This document shows positions 37,006-45,776 of a stretch of 64,000 bases of DNA, piece after piece. The translations under genes were made by a program, and so were the position numbers. Each line of letters begins with the position of its first letter. Within the stretch, counting starts at the first letter, position 1. The notes beneath the pieces were generated by a model. That model saw only the letters and a program-made list of their open reading frames with translations. It did not search any database and was not told the origin of the DNA. The stretch covers positions 1-64,000 of the forward strand of contig CAYQXY010000023.1 of assembly GCA_964421595.1 (NCBI GenBank), in the 5' to 3' direction. The stretch comes from PXAP01 sp964421595. GTDB taxonomy: Bacteria > Bacteroidota > Bacteroidia > Bacteroidales > PUMT01.

Positions 37006-38535
37006 ATGTCAGATAAAAAGCCGAGGGTAAGATTTGCACCCAGTCCCACCGGTCCCCTTCATATAGGAGGAGTCAGAACCGCTCTTTTTAACTACCTCTT
37101 CGCCAGAAAGCACAACGGAACTTTTATCCTCAGGATAGAAGATACCGATCAGCAGCGGTTTAAACCCGGCACCGAGGAGTACATCATTGAGGCGCTCAAT
37201 TGGTGCGGCATTACAATTGATGAAGGAGTTTCTGCCGGAGGGCCGCATGCACCATACAGGCAATCGGAAAGAAAGGAGGTATACCTCCGGTATGCCATGC
37301 AGCTGATTGAAAAAGGCCATGCATATTATGCCTTTGACACAGCTGAAGAGATAGATGAACTGAGAAAAATCAGGGAGAAGGAAGGGGGCGTTTTCAAATA
37401 TGACTATAATGAAAGGAATTATCTAAGAAACTCTCTTTCAATGTCCGGCGACGAACTTGATCAGTTGCTCAGTGACGGAACTCCATATGTCATAAGATTT
37501 CTTATTCCAGCAGACAATGAGCTTGTAATTAATGATATAATCAGGGGTGAGATCACTGTAAACAGTGCGACTCTGGATGACAAGGTCCTTTTTAAATCAG
37601 ATGGTATGCCTACCTACCATCTTGCCAACGTAGTCGATGATTATCTTATGCAAATCACCCATGTCATCAGGGGCGAGGAGTGGCTGCCTTCATTACCGTT
37701 GCATGTATTGCTCTACAGGGCATTCGGCTGGACTGCCAGTATGCCTGAATTTGCACATTTACCCTTGCTTCTGAAGCCAGGCGGACAGGGCAAACTAAGT
37801 AAAAGAGACGGCGATACACTTGGATTCCCGGTTTTCCCTTTGAAATGGGAGGACCCTGCTACCAGAGAGGTTTCTGCCGGCTACAGGGAGTCAGGTTATT
37901 TCCCGCAGGCTTTTGTTAACCTCCTGGCCCTGCTTGGCTGGAACCCCGGAACAGAAAAAGAGATCTTCTCCATGAAAGAGCTGGCAGAGGCATTTTCCCT
38001 CGAAAGGGTTAATAACTCAGGTGCCCGCTTTGATCCTGAAAAGGCCAGATGGTTCAATCATCAGTACCTTGTAAATATGGACGACCGTGATCTGGCTACT
38101 TATCTGATGATAATAGCAAGGGAGAAAGGTTATGATGCTGAAATGGAGAAGCTGGAAGTAATTTGCGGACTGATAAAGGAGAGGGCTCATTTCGTAAGCG
38201 AGATATGGGAGCAGGGGCTGTTTTTCTTTGAAAGGCCTGAAACCTACGATGAGTCGGTTGTCAGAAAAAAATGGAAACCCAACACTCCTGAATTGCTTGG
38301 TCAGATAGCAGGAATACTAAATGATGTAAGCCCCTTCACTTCCGATACGATATCGGAGATGATCAACGGTCATTTTGAAAAAGCCGGTGTAGGCATGGGT
38401 CAGGTGATGATACCTCTCAGGATTGCCCTTGTCGGGGAAAGCAAAGGCCCCGGACTGTTCACGATCATTGAATTGCTAGGGCGGGAAGAGAGCATCAGCC
38501 GTATCAGGCTTGCTCTTGAACGGATAAAAGTATAA
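37006..38535 (+). CDS. gltX: glutamyl-tRNA synthetase
   Basis: A class I aminoacyl-tRNA synthetase of 509 residues. The HIGH-type motif is PTGPLHIGGVRTAL (about 13-26), the catalytic core contains RIEDTDQQRF, and the KMSKS-type motif is KLSKRDGD (about 264-271). The C-terminal anticodon-binding helical domain (about 330-509) is complete. It charges tRNA-Glu with glutamate. Bacteroidota normally also have glutaminyl-tRNA synthetase, so this enzyme is likely discriminating. The length, slightly over the typical 470-490, is usual for the phylum. It is convergent with the surface-protein gene, 53 bp away, and no strong terminator was seen there. Confidence 0.97.
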   Translation: MSDKKPRVRFAPSPTGPLHIGGVRTALFNYLFARKHNGTFILRIEDTDQQRFKPGTEEYIIEALNWCGITIDEGVSAGGPHAPYRQSERKEVYLRYAMQLIEKGHAYYAFDTAEEIDELRKIREKEGGVFKYDYNERNYLRNSLSMSGDELDQLLSDGTPYVIRFLIPADNELVINDIIRGEITVNSATLDDKVLFKSDGMPTYHLANVVDDYLMQITHVIRGEEWLPSLPLHVLLYRAFGWTASMPEFAHLPLLLKPGGQGKLSKRDGDTLGFPVFPLKWEDPATREVSAGYRESGYFPQAFVNLLALLGWNPGTEKEIFSMKELAEAFSLERVNNSGARFDPEKARWFNHQYLVNMDDRDLATYLMIIAREKGYDAEMEKLEVICGLIKERAHFVSEIWEQGLFFFERPETYDESVVRKKWKPNTPELLGQIAGILNDVSPFTSDTISEMINGHFEKAGVGMGQVMIPLRIALVGESKGPGLFTIIELLGREESISRIRLALERIKV

Positions 38536-38588
38536 CAGGCTTGCTTATTTCGCTATCAATTTCCCATCTGCCGGGACTAACAACATGA

Positions 38589-40022
38589 TTAATGCATGAG
38601 TGATATATTCATGATGCCGTTGCAGATAACGGCATCAGGACCTGCGCTCCCGGTGTACAAGTTTTCTGTCAGGGTTACTGTATTATTCATATCACAAACC
38701 ACACCATCCTTGCTTGCTACAACCCTGTAGACACCTTTTTTCATGTTCTCCCAGATCAGTGGACTGCCGGTTCCCTCTTTTGAACTATTAAAAACACCAT
38801 CCTTATAGAGTGAATACAATACCCCGTTCTGAGATGCGGGAGAAAGTCTGAGATCTATGCCATCCTCACCTATGCAATAGTCAGTGCCACCGTCTGCGCC
38901 TAGACTGTAAGTGATTATCTCGGTGATATCTGAATAGTATATCATTAATGCAGCACAATGATTGTCTTTTCTTGTGGCCATAACTGAGTACCTGCCCGGC
39001 TGTGTTACATTCCAGGAAAGAGGCGATCCGCTTCCATCCACAGGAGCGGAGATATTCCCCGAAAGGTTCCCTAGCTGGTATTCCACTCCAGTCTGAGACC
39101 CGGACAGTGAAATTGCAACAGGGCCTGATCCGGTGCAAAAACTCATATTCCTGGGTGAAATATCAAAAGGGGCCGGAGATTCAAGTTCAAAAAGCATTAC
39201 TGAGTTATTCATCGTGGACTGGCAGCCGGTATCAACATTTGTTCCGATCACATAATATGTACCTGGTGAGCCGGCATTCCATGTGATAGCTGTACCGGTA
39301 ATACCGGAACGCGGTCCGCCGAGGGGGGTTCCTTCATAATAAAGCTGGTAGCTAACCCTGTCCTGGCTATTGGCGAGCGTAACAGGAATTGTCAGCCCGG
39401 CACAATATGAATCACCCAGTGGCGTATTCAGGTCATAACCAGTCGGCAGGGGTGAAGGAACGGCGTTGAATACGCCATCCATAAACATGAAACAAGTCTC
39501 AGGATGGGCTGTTAACCTGGCCAGGACGGTATATGAACCAACTTCATTTACTTCCCATGTAAGAGGAGAGCCGGTACCTGTAATACCCGCAGGAGGTGCT
39601 CCGGCATATTGCACCCCGTCCTTATATAAAAAATAGGTATAATCATTATCCGAGCCTGAAAGTGCTAAGGTAATCTGGTTATTTCCGCAAGCGAAATCAG
39701 GACCGGATAATGTATAAATAGGAGGGGCTACCCGGGTTATATTTATAAAGTATTCATTACCTCCGGGCCCATCGTACCAGTACCTGTTTTCACCGATACC
39801 AATTGATGATATTGTTGTTGCCCTGTTAGTTTCAGGGCTAAAGACTCCGTTACCAAAAACCACATGCCACTGGCCTTCTGCTGCGGGCATACCGGCTGCT
39901 ACCACATAATAACTTTCGCTGCATATTGTGATTTGTGTCTGACCCCAACTCACATGAGCCAGCATAATAAATAATGCCGGCAATATCATCCTGCTGCATA
40001 GCAAACCTTTGGCTACCATCAA
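38589..40022 (-). CDS. secreted surface protein with four internal repeats, apparently truncated
   Basis: The 477-residue protein has a signal peptide (ILPALFIMLAHVSWG) and then about four repeats of 80-90 residues (roughly 100-190, 200-285, 286-370, 375-455). Each contains a cysteine near the start, a YxLYKDG-like strand, a G(S/T)xxxW block (GSPLTWEVNEVGSYTVLA, GTAITWNAGSPGTYYVIG, GSPLSWNVTQPGRYSVMA, GSPLIWENMKKGVYRVVA) and a second cysteine. A fifth unit begins at about 460 (GPDAVICNG) but stops after IMNISLMH. Such repeats are typical of long type IX-secreted adhesins of Bacteroidota, yet no C-terminal sorting domain is present. I infer 3' truncation or decay; function unknown. Confidence 0.7.
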   Translation of the reverse strand: MMVAKGLLCSRMILPALFIMLAHVSWGQTQITICSESYYVVAAGMPAAEGQWHVVFGNGVFSPETNRATTISSIGIGENRYWYDGPGGNEYFINITRVAPPIYTLSGPDFACGNNQITLALSGSDNDYTYFLYKDGVQYAGAPPAGITGTGSPLTWEVNEVGSYTVLARLTAHPETCFMFMDGVFNAVPSPLPTGYDLNTPLGDSYCAGLTIPVTLANSQDRVSYQLYYEGTPLGGPRSGITGTAITWNAGSPGTYYVIGTNVDTGCQSTMNNSVMLFELESPAPFDISPRNMSFCTGSGPVAISLSGSQTGVEYQLGNLSGNISAPVDGSGSPLSWNVTQPGRYSVMATRKDNHCAALMIYYSDITEIITYSLGADGGTDYCIGEDGIDLRLSPASQNGVLYSLYKDGVFNSSKEGTGSPLIWENMKKGVYRVVASKDGVVCDMNNTVTLTENLYTGSAGPDAVICNGIMNISLMH

Positions 40023-40804
40023 TGTCTTTAACTTAACCCCGATTGAGAAAGCTTTTTTTAAGCATAAAAATAATATAGCTCCTTCTAAGCCTTTGTACGC
40101 AGCTTTCCGGATGTTGATACACTGCAGGGGGTGATTTGCATCACCGACAAAAGTTTTGATTTCACAAAAAAATGATTATGCAGATTTTCGTTTGAAAAAG
40201 TAAACTGATTTTTAAGAGGACTTTAGAGAGTTGTTGTCACTTGAAACATTGTAAATCCGGTAGCGAAGGGCATTAATTTGCCTGACTTAGATTTTTTTTT
40301 TAAGGCATCACCGGTGAACTATATGTTCATTTGGCTGTTTAACCAATGAAATCCAATATTGGTCAAAAACTCATGAAAATAAATATTACTTCTTGTTATA
40401 AAGTCCGGAATAGTTGTAATTTTATATGATACTTCTAAAATATAATTATCCTTTTATTACCCCATAACAATTCAATAATAATTTATGCCGATCATGATTT
40501 TCAGAGAAACACAACAACCCTGTGCAATTTTCGAAAAGGCAGAAGATAATTGGAATTATTCCATGCGATTAGGGTGCATTAATGATTTATTGTTGCCTTA
40601 CCCGTCCAATCAATATATAAATTCTGAAATGCCGGACCTGTTTGGTACACTTATGTGCAACAAAAATAACCGGATCTGATTCTTAAAATCCTGAAATGAT
40701 TGTAATAGAGAACTTCCATATTATATGGGGATAGTTTAAAAATAAGTTTTACTGATTGATTAATAAAACTAATACGTTTCTAAAATTTTAATTTAAACTT
40801 GAAT
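40023..40804. other. long leader region upstream of the polysaccharide locus
   Basis: This 782-bp A+T-rich gap contains no convincing gene; a 64-codon frame at 40485-40679 has no recognisable features. At 40259-40266 GGTAGCGA, followed by a short GGCA...TGCC inverted repeat and a run of ten T, recalls the ops/JUMPstart elements that recruit RfaH-type antiterminators before O-antigen operons in other phyla. The resemblance is short and could be chance. The region probably holds the promoter and leader of the locus. Confidence 0.4.
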
Positions 40805-41590
40805 ATGATAGCAGTAATATTAGCTGGCGGTTACGGAACCCGCATAAGCGAGGAAAGCGGTATCAGACCTAAGCCTATGGTTGAAATTGGAAGTAAGCCT
40901 ATTATATGGCACATTATGAAAATATATTCATTCTATGGCATTAATGAGTTTATAATATGTTGCGGGTATAAAGGTTTCATGATTAAAGAATATTTCTCAA
41001 ACTATTTCCTGCATCAGTCTGATGTGACTTTTGATCTTGGCAATAACACCATGGAAGTGCACAGGAACCATTCAGAATCATGGAAAGTAACTCTTGTTGA
41101 AACCGGCGAAAAAACAATGACCGGCGGCAGGATTAAAAGAATTGCTCCATACCTGAGAGATGAGCCCTTTTGCCTGACCTATGGAGATGGTGTGAGCGAT
41201 GTTAATATACATGAATCAATCAAATTTCATAAAAGTCAGAATGTTCTTGCTACTCTTACAGCCGTTCAGCAACCCGGGCGGTTTGGTGCATTCTCGCTGG
41301 GAAAGAGTGAGAATAAGGTAAACAGTTTCAGGGAAAAACCTACAGGAGACGGTATTGATAATGCATGGATTAACGGGGGGTTCTTTGTTGCAGAGCCTCA
41401 GGTCATTGAATATATAACAGATGACAGTTCTGTTTGGGAACGTGAACCACTTGAGATACTCGCAAGGACTGGCCGACTGGCCGCATACAGGCATAATGGG
41501 TTCTGGCAGCCAATGGATACATTGAGGGATAAAAATCTTCTCGAAGAATTATGGCAGAACGGGAAGGCACCATGGAAGTTGTGGGCTTAA
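40805..41590 (+). CDS. rfbF: glucose-1-phosphate cytidylyltransferase
   Basis: The 261-residue protein matches RfbF: MIAVILAGGYGTRISEES (nucleotide-binding loop), RPKPMVEIGSKPIIWHIM (with the conserved Lys), the insertion block DVTFDLGNNTMEVH and WKVTLVETGEKTMTGGR, and the C-terminal FWQPMDTLRDKNLLEELW. It makes CDP-glucose from CTP and glucose-1-phosphate, the entry to CDP-linked 3,6-dideoxy and branched sugars. A TTG at 40799 could extend the frame by two residues, but the ATG at 40805 is the family start. It is the first gene of the locus. A CDP-glucose 4,6-dehydratase (rfbG), the usual next enzyme, is not present in this window. Confidence 0.95.
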   Translation: MIAVILAGGYGTRISEESGIRPKPMVEIGSKPIIWHIMKIYSFYGINEFIICCGYKGFMIKEYFSNYFLHQSDVTFDLGNNTMEVHRNHSESWKVTLVETGEKTMTGGRIKRIAPYLRDEPFCLTYGDGVSDVNIHESIKFHKSQNVLATLTAVQQPGRFGAFSLGKSENKVNSFREKPTGDGIDNAWINGGFFVAEPQVIEYITDDSSVWEREPLEILARTGRLAAYRHNGFWQPMDTLRDKNLLEELWQNGKAPWKLWA

Positions 41591-41602
41591 TTTGAATAAA
41601 GC

Positions 41603-41708
41603 ATGGGTGATCTATCGTAATTAAATGCTGAACATGAATTAACGGATATACTTAATTAATAGATTATTAATTTGATTAATCTGCTTTATACAGATGAATA
41701 ATTGTTTA
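41603..41708. repeat. copy 1 of ~100-bp intergenic repeat with inverted ends
   Basis: Starts ATGGGTGATCTATCG 12 bp after the rfbF stop and runs to CAGATGAATAATTG. Aligned by eye with 45388-45480, about three quarters of positions agree; shared blocks include TTAATTAAT, GATTATTAATTTGATTAATCTG and TATACAGATGAAT. The ends (GGGTGATnnATC and GATGAATnnCC) are imperfect inverted repeats. Confidence 0.65.
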
Positions 41709-41727
41709 ATCATAATCTCCCGCTGCA

Positions 41728-42831
41728 ATGGTGAATAAACCCGACAACAAAATCCTTAAAGAGGATATGGAAATTATCCTGAATAATTTAACAGATGATG
41801 AGAAGAAAAAATTTAATGACTCCAGAATCCTTGTGACCGGATGCGGTGGATTTCTGGGATATTATTTTATGCATTTTTTCAGTACTTACAGCGAAGAGCT
41901 TGGAATTCAGGAAATCATTGGCCTGGACAACTTTCTAACCGGTACCCGTGACTGGCTCGATGAGATTACCCGGGAAAACTCCCTGGTAAAGCTTTATCAT
42001 TTTGATATTATCAAGGATGACCCTGAAGTGATTGAAGGAATTGATAAAGTCAATCTGATAATACATGCAGCTTCCATAGCATCTCCAATTTTTTACCGGT
42101 TATATCCACTTGAAACAATTGATGCCAATATTACCGGATTAAGGCGCCTGCTTGATTATTATGCCAGCAAGAACATTAGGGGTATGCTCTTTTTCTCAAG
42201 TAGTGAGATTTATGGGGATCCTTTTGCTGAGTTTATACCAACAAGTGAAGATTACAGGGGAAATGTCGCTACAATGGGTCCCCGGGCATGCTATGACGAG
42301 GCAAAACGTTTCGGTGAGACATTATGTTATGTTTTTGGAGAGAAATATGGAATTCCTGCATCAATTGCCAGGCCGTTTAATAATTATGGGCCTGGAATGA
42401 ACATAAATGATAAAAGATTACCCGCAGACTTTGCCAAATGTGTTCTTGAAGACCGGGATATGATTATATACTCCGATGGTAAACCGACAAGGACATTTTG
42501 TTACATCTCTGATGCAATAACCGGTTATCTCAAGGTATTGTGCTATGGTAAGACCGATGTTTTCAACATAGGCATCGATAAACCCGAGATCTCAGTCCGC
42601 GAATTCGCCGAGTCTTTCAAAAGAAGTGCGAATAAATTATTTGATTATAAGAGAGATGTGGTTTTCAAGGTTTCCGGCGACGCTCATTATATGACAGACA
42701 ACCCGAACAGGCGCTGTCCTGACATTTCAAAAGCAAGAAAAGTTCTGGGTTACAATCCCCGAATAAATGTTGACGAAGGGATTGACAGATATCTTGAATT
42801 TTTAAAAATATATAATGGAGGTTTAGTATGA
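41728..42831 (+). CDS. NAD-dependent nucleotide-sugar decarboxylase/epimerase, UXS-like
   Basis: An extended SDR of 367 residues. After a 30-residue leader it has the NAD-binding GCGGFLG (38-44), IHAASIASP, FFSSSEIYGDP and the catalytic PRACYDEAKRFGETL with Tyr189 and Lys193, a signature of UDP-glucuronate decarboxylases (usually GPRSCYDEGKR). ARPFNNYGPGM and SDGKPTRTFCYISD follow. UXS enzymes turn UDP-glucuronic acid into UDP-xylose; bacterial apiose synthases are close relatives. The next gene, overlapping by 4 bp (ATGA), is a sugar-nucleotide 6-dehydrogenase, the natural preceding step. Whether the true substrate carries UDP or CDP is unclear given rfbF upstream. Confidence 0.85.
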   Translation: MVNKPDNKILKEDMEIILNNLTDDEKKKFNDSRILVTGCGGFLGYYFMHFFSTYSEELGIQEIIGLDNFLTGTRDWLDEITRENSLVKLYHFDIIKDDPEVIEGIDKVNLIIHAASIASPIFYRLYPLETIDANITGLRRLLDYYASKNIRGMLFFSSSEIYGDPFAEFIPTSEDYRGNVATMGPRACYDEAKRFGETLCYVFGEKYGIPASIARPFNNYGPGMNINDKRLPADFAKCVLEDRDMIIYSDGKPTRTFCYISDAITGYLKVLCYGKTDVFNIGIDKPEISVREFAESFKRSANKLFDYKRDVVFKVSGDAHYMTDNPNRRCPDISKARKVLGYNPRINVDEGIDRYLEFLKIYNGGLV

Positions 42832-44081
42832 TTACAGTATTAGGATTGGGCTTTGTAGGTTTAACTACCGGCCTTGGCTTTGCTAAAAAGGGATTTAAGA
42901 CATACGGATTTGATATTTCCGAAGAGAGAATGAACAGTCTGCGAAACCTTAAAATACCATTCTTTGAACCTCACTTAAAAGAGGTGCTGGAGGAGACTCT
43001 TGATAAAACTTTTTTTCTTGAAGTACCATTTGAGGAAGCTATCCGGAACAGTGATGCTGTTTTTATTTGTGTAGGTACTCCTGAGAAGAATGATGGCAGC
43101 GCTGACCTGACCTATCTGCTGAATGCCCTTGACCAGGTTATTAATATAAGAAGTGACAGATTCCAGGTCATCGTCACCAAATCGACAGTTCCCCCGTCTA
43201 CAGTTTCAAATGAAGTCATACCATTTGTTAACGGTAAGCTTCAGTTGAATAAAGACAGGAAAGTGGGATTTGCATCGAATCCGGAATTTTTAAGAGAAGG
43301 TTATTGCTGGGAAGATTTCATTAACCCTGACAGGATAGTAATAGGTGTTGAGGATGAGAGATCGAAGAACATTCTGGACAATATTTACAAACCTTTTAAT
43401 GCACCTGTGCATTATGTCAATTACAATACTTCTGAATTTATTAAGTATTTGTCAAATACCCTGCTATCAACTTTGATAAGCTATTCAAACGAAATGTCTA
43501 TGATTGCCGATGCAATAGGCAAGATTGATGTTAAGAGTGCTTTCAGAATCCTACACGAAGATAAACGCTGGTATGGTTCACCGGCTCCGATGAAGGACTA
43601 TGTTTATCCCGGGTGCGGTTACGGAGGTTATTGTCTGCCCAAGGATACTGCTGCTCTAGTAAAAATCTCAGAAAGAAATGGATTTAAACCTTCAATGCTG
43701 TCAGCAAATATATTTACCAATAATATTATTAAAACCTTCCTGGTAAACAGGTTAAATGGTGACATTGGCACAGACGAGCCTATAGGCATACTTGGACTGT
43801 CCTTTAAACCAGGCTCAGATGATGTACGCTTTTCTCCTGCCAGGGATATTATTAAACTATTAATTAAAAAAGGGTACAGGAATATCTGTGCATATGATCC
43901 GGAAGCTACAGATGAGTTTATAAAACATAACCCGGAAATTGATATCAGGTATGTCGAATCACTGCATGATATTGTTGACAAGTGTGAGTATCTTTTATTA
44001 TTGACCGCATGGGAGGATTTTAAGACGAATAAAGAACTGATAAAAACAAAAAATCTGATTGATTTCAGATATGCTTTGTAA
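42828..44081 (+). CDS. nucleotide-sugar 6-dehydrogenase (UDP-glucose/GDP-mannose dehydrogenase family)
   Basis: The 417-residue protein begins MITVLGLGFVGLTTGLGFAKKG, the NAD-binding motif of UDP-glucose dehydrogenases. It has ICVGTPEKNDGSADLTYL, TKSTVPPSTV, FASNPEFLREGYCWEDF and the catalytic Cys269 in GYGGYCLPKD (usually GGSCFPKD). The C-terminal ILGLSFKPGSDDVRFSPA is typical too. These enzymes oxidise the C6 hydroxyl of an NDP-sugar twice to the uronic acid. The Tyr before the catalytic Cys is a departure from the common Ser. It overlaps the UXS-like gene by 4 bp and is followed by the DRL-like gene after 16 bp, so the three probably form one transcript. Confidence 0.9.
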   Translation: MITVLGLGFVGLTTGLGFAKKGFKTYGFDISEERMNSLRNLKIPFFEPHLKEVLEETLDKTFFLEVPFEEAIRNSDAVFICVGTPEKNDGSADLTYLLNALDQVINIRSDRFQVIVTKSTVPPSTVSNEVIPFVNGKLQLNKDRKVGFASNPEFLREGYCWEDFINPDRIVIGVEDERSKNILDNIYKPFNAPVHYVNYNTSEFIKYLSNTLLSTLISYSNEMSMIADAIGKIDVKSAFRILHEDKRWYGSPAPMKDYVYPGCGYGGYCLPKDTAALVKISERNGFKPSMLSANIFTNNIIKTFLVNRLNGDIGTDEPIGILGLSFKPGSDDVRFSPARDIIKLLIKKGYRNICAYDPEATDEFIKHNPEIDIRYVESLHDIVDKCEYLLLLTAWEDFKTNKELIKTKNLIDFRYAL

Positions 44082-44097
44082 ATAAAATTCACATATT

Positions 44098-45387
44098 ATG
44101 GTAATTATTGACAGCCAGTTGCAAAGAAGAGAGGAGACATCCAATCCTATCAGGGTAGGCATTATCGGAACCGGTGCCATGGGACTGGGTATGATTAACC
44201 AGATCACCCGCTATACTCCCGGGATGAAGGTCGTCGCCTCCTTCAACCGTAATATCGAAAAGGCTATTTCAGCATACCGGGCTTCGGGCCTGAATGAATA
44301 TTTTGTAGCCAGCGGTAACGTAAAAGAAGCCCGTGATGCAGTTAATTCCGGGAAACCGTTAATTACAAACGATATTGATCTTTTAATGGAGCTTGGTGGT
44401 ATTGATGTCATTGTTGAGGCAACTGGTACTATTGAGTTTTCAATGAAAACAATATTTAAAGCATTCGACAGGGGTATCAGTGTAATGTCATTCAATGCAG
44501 AGCTGGATTCAACATTTGGACCTCTGTTGAAAAAAATAGCAGAAGAAAAGGGTGTCAGGTACAGTTTAAGTGATGGTGACCAGCCCGGAGTAACCATGAA
44601 CCTGTACAGGTATATAAGGGGAATGGGTTTTGAACCTCTGCTTTGCGGCAATATCAAGGGATTACAGGATCATTACAGGAATCCTGACACACAAAAGGGA
44701 TTTGCGGCACAATGGGATATGACACCGGAGATGGTTACCAGTTTTGCTGACGGTTCAAAAATCTCTTTTGAGCAATCATGCATAGCCAATGCAACAGGAA
44801 TGAAAGTAGCACAAAGGGGAATGCTGGGATATAATTCGGGTGGTCACATTGATGATATGAAGCACCTCTATGATATTGAGCAATTAAAAGAGCTTGGTGG
44901 AATTGTCGATTACGTTGTAGGTCCAAAGCCTGCACCCGGAGTTTTTATATATGCAACAACAGAAGATCCGAATTCAGTCAAATTTCTGAGATACGGCAAG
45001 CTTGGTGATGGTCCGCTATATAGTTTCTATGTCCCATATCACCTTCTGTTTTTTGATATTGCAAGTTCAATTTGCAGGCTCATTGATTTTAATGATCCTG
45101 TAATCGTTCCATTGGGAGGGCCGGTTGTTGATGTTATTACTGCTGCCAAGGTGAACCTTGAGAAAGGTGACCTGATAGATGGTATAGGAGGTTTTAAAAC
45201 CTATGGAGTATGTGAAAATCACGATGTTGTTATCAATGAAAGTCTCCTCCCCATGGCACTTGCCAGCGGTTCCCGGTTAAAAAGAAACATCACCCGCGAT
45301 GAAGTGCTGAGCTTTGATGACATAGAGGTTGACGAAAATAGTTTCCTGATTAAGTTAATGAAAGAGCAAAATAATTTGTTTACATGA
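44098..45387 (+). CDS. homoserine-dehydrogenase-like (DRL/SAF-type) NAD(P) oxidoreductase
   Basis: The 429-residue protein has an N-terminal Rossmann fold (VGIIGTGAMGLGMINQI at about 19-35; VIVEATGTIEFSM) like homoserine dehydrogenase. A central catalytic part follows (GDQPGVTMNLYRYIRGMGF, GNIKGLQDHYRNPDTQ, CIANATGMKVAQRGMLG), and a C-terminal SAF-like domain (AAKVNLEKGDLIDGIGGFKTYGVCEN). It belongs to the group annotated as oxidoreductase DRL-like, whose reactions are poorly known. Placement directly after the sugar-nucleotide dehydrogenase and decarboxylase suggests it acts on a sugar-derived substrate, for example as an oxidoreductase on a keto-sugar; that is inference. The stop codon is immediately followed by the intergenic repeat. 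Confidence 0.8.
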   Translation: MVIIDSQLQRREETSNPIRVGIIGTGAMGLGMINQITRYTPGMKVVASFNRNIEKAISAYRASGLNEYFVASGNVKEARDAVNSGKPLITNDIDLLMELGGIDVIVEATGTIEFSMKTIFKAFDRGISVMSFNAELDSTFGPLLKKIAEEKGVRYSLSDGDQPGVTMNLYRYIRGMGFEPLLCGNIKGLQDHYRNPDTQKGFAAQWDMTPEMVTSFADGSKISFEQSCIANATGMKVAQRGMLGYNSGGHIDDMKHLYDIEQLKELGGIVDYVVGPKPAPGVFIYATTEDPNSVKFLRYGKLGDGPLYSFYVPYHLLFFDIASSICRLIDFNDPVIVPLGGPVVDVITAAKVNLEKGDLIDGIGGFKTYGVCENHDVVINESLLPMALASGSRLKRNITRDEVLSFDDIEVDENSFLIKLMKEQNNLFT

Positions 45388-45662
45388 GGATACATCGGAA
45401 TTTAAATACATGTTTTGCATTAACGGTTAATTCAATTAATTGGTTATTATTTTGATCAACCTGCTAAACAAAGATGAATCTCCTTTGTTTTATGGGTGAT
45501 ACATCGTTATTTAAATAAAGAATTTGCATTAACCTGCCAAACACAGATGAATCCCCCATGTTGCAAGGCCATGGTTTATCCATCGGAATTAAAATGCTGA
45601 TTTTGAAAAAGTTGATAATCATAATTAATTAGTATTTTAATTAGACTGATTTATACTGATTA
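45388..45662. repeat. two to three tandem copies of the ~100-bp intergenic repeat
   Basis: Directly after the stop codon at 45387 comes GATACATCGGAATTTAAATA...TTTGCATTAACGG...GATGAATCTCC (45388-45484). A shorter second unit follows, GGGTGATACATCG...GATTTGCATTAACC-like...GATGAATCCCCC (about 45493-45558), then a third starting GTTTATCCATCGGAATTAAAATGCTGA (about 45573-45662). Each matches the copy at 41603. The remaining spacer to 45776 has no recognisable feature apart from probable promoter DNA for the next gene. Confidence 0.65.
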
Positions 45663-45776
45663 GCCGGGCCACTCCGTACAAAGGAATATAGATAATTGAA
45701 AGGTGATACATACCTGGCAAAACTACACCGCATATATATAATTGAAATCAAATAATAATATTATAATTCGTACTTA

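Noticed and set aside
40485..40679. 64-codon frame in the leader of the polysaccharide locus
   Set aside because: Too short and without recognisable features; it lies in A+T-rich DNA where such frames occur by chance.
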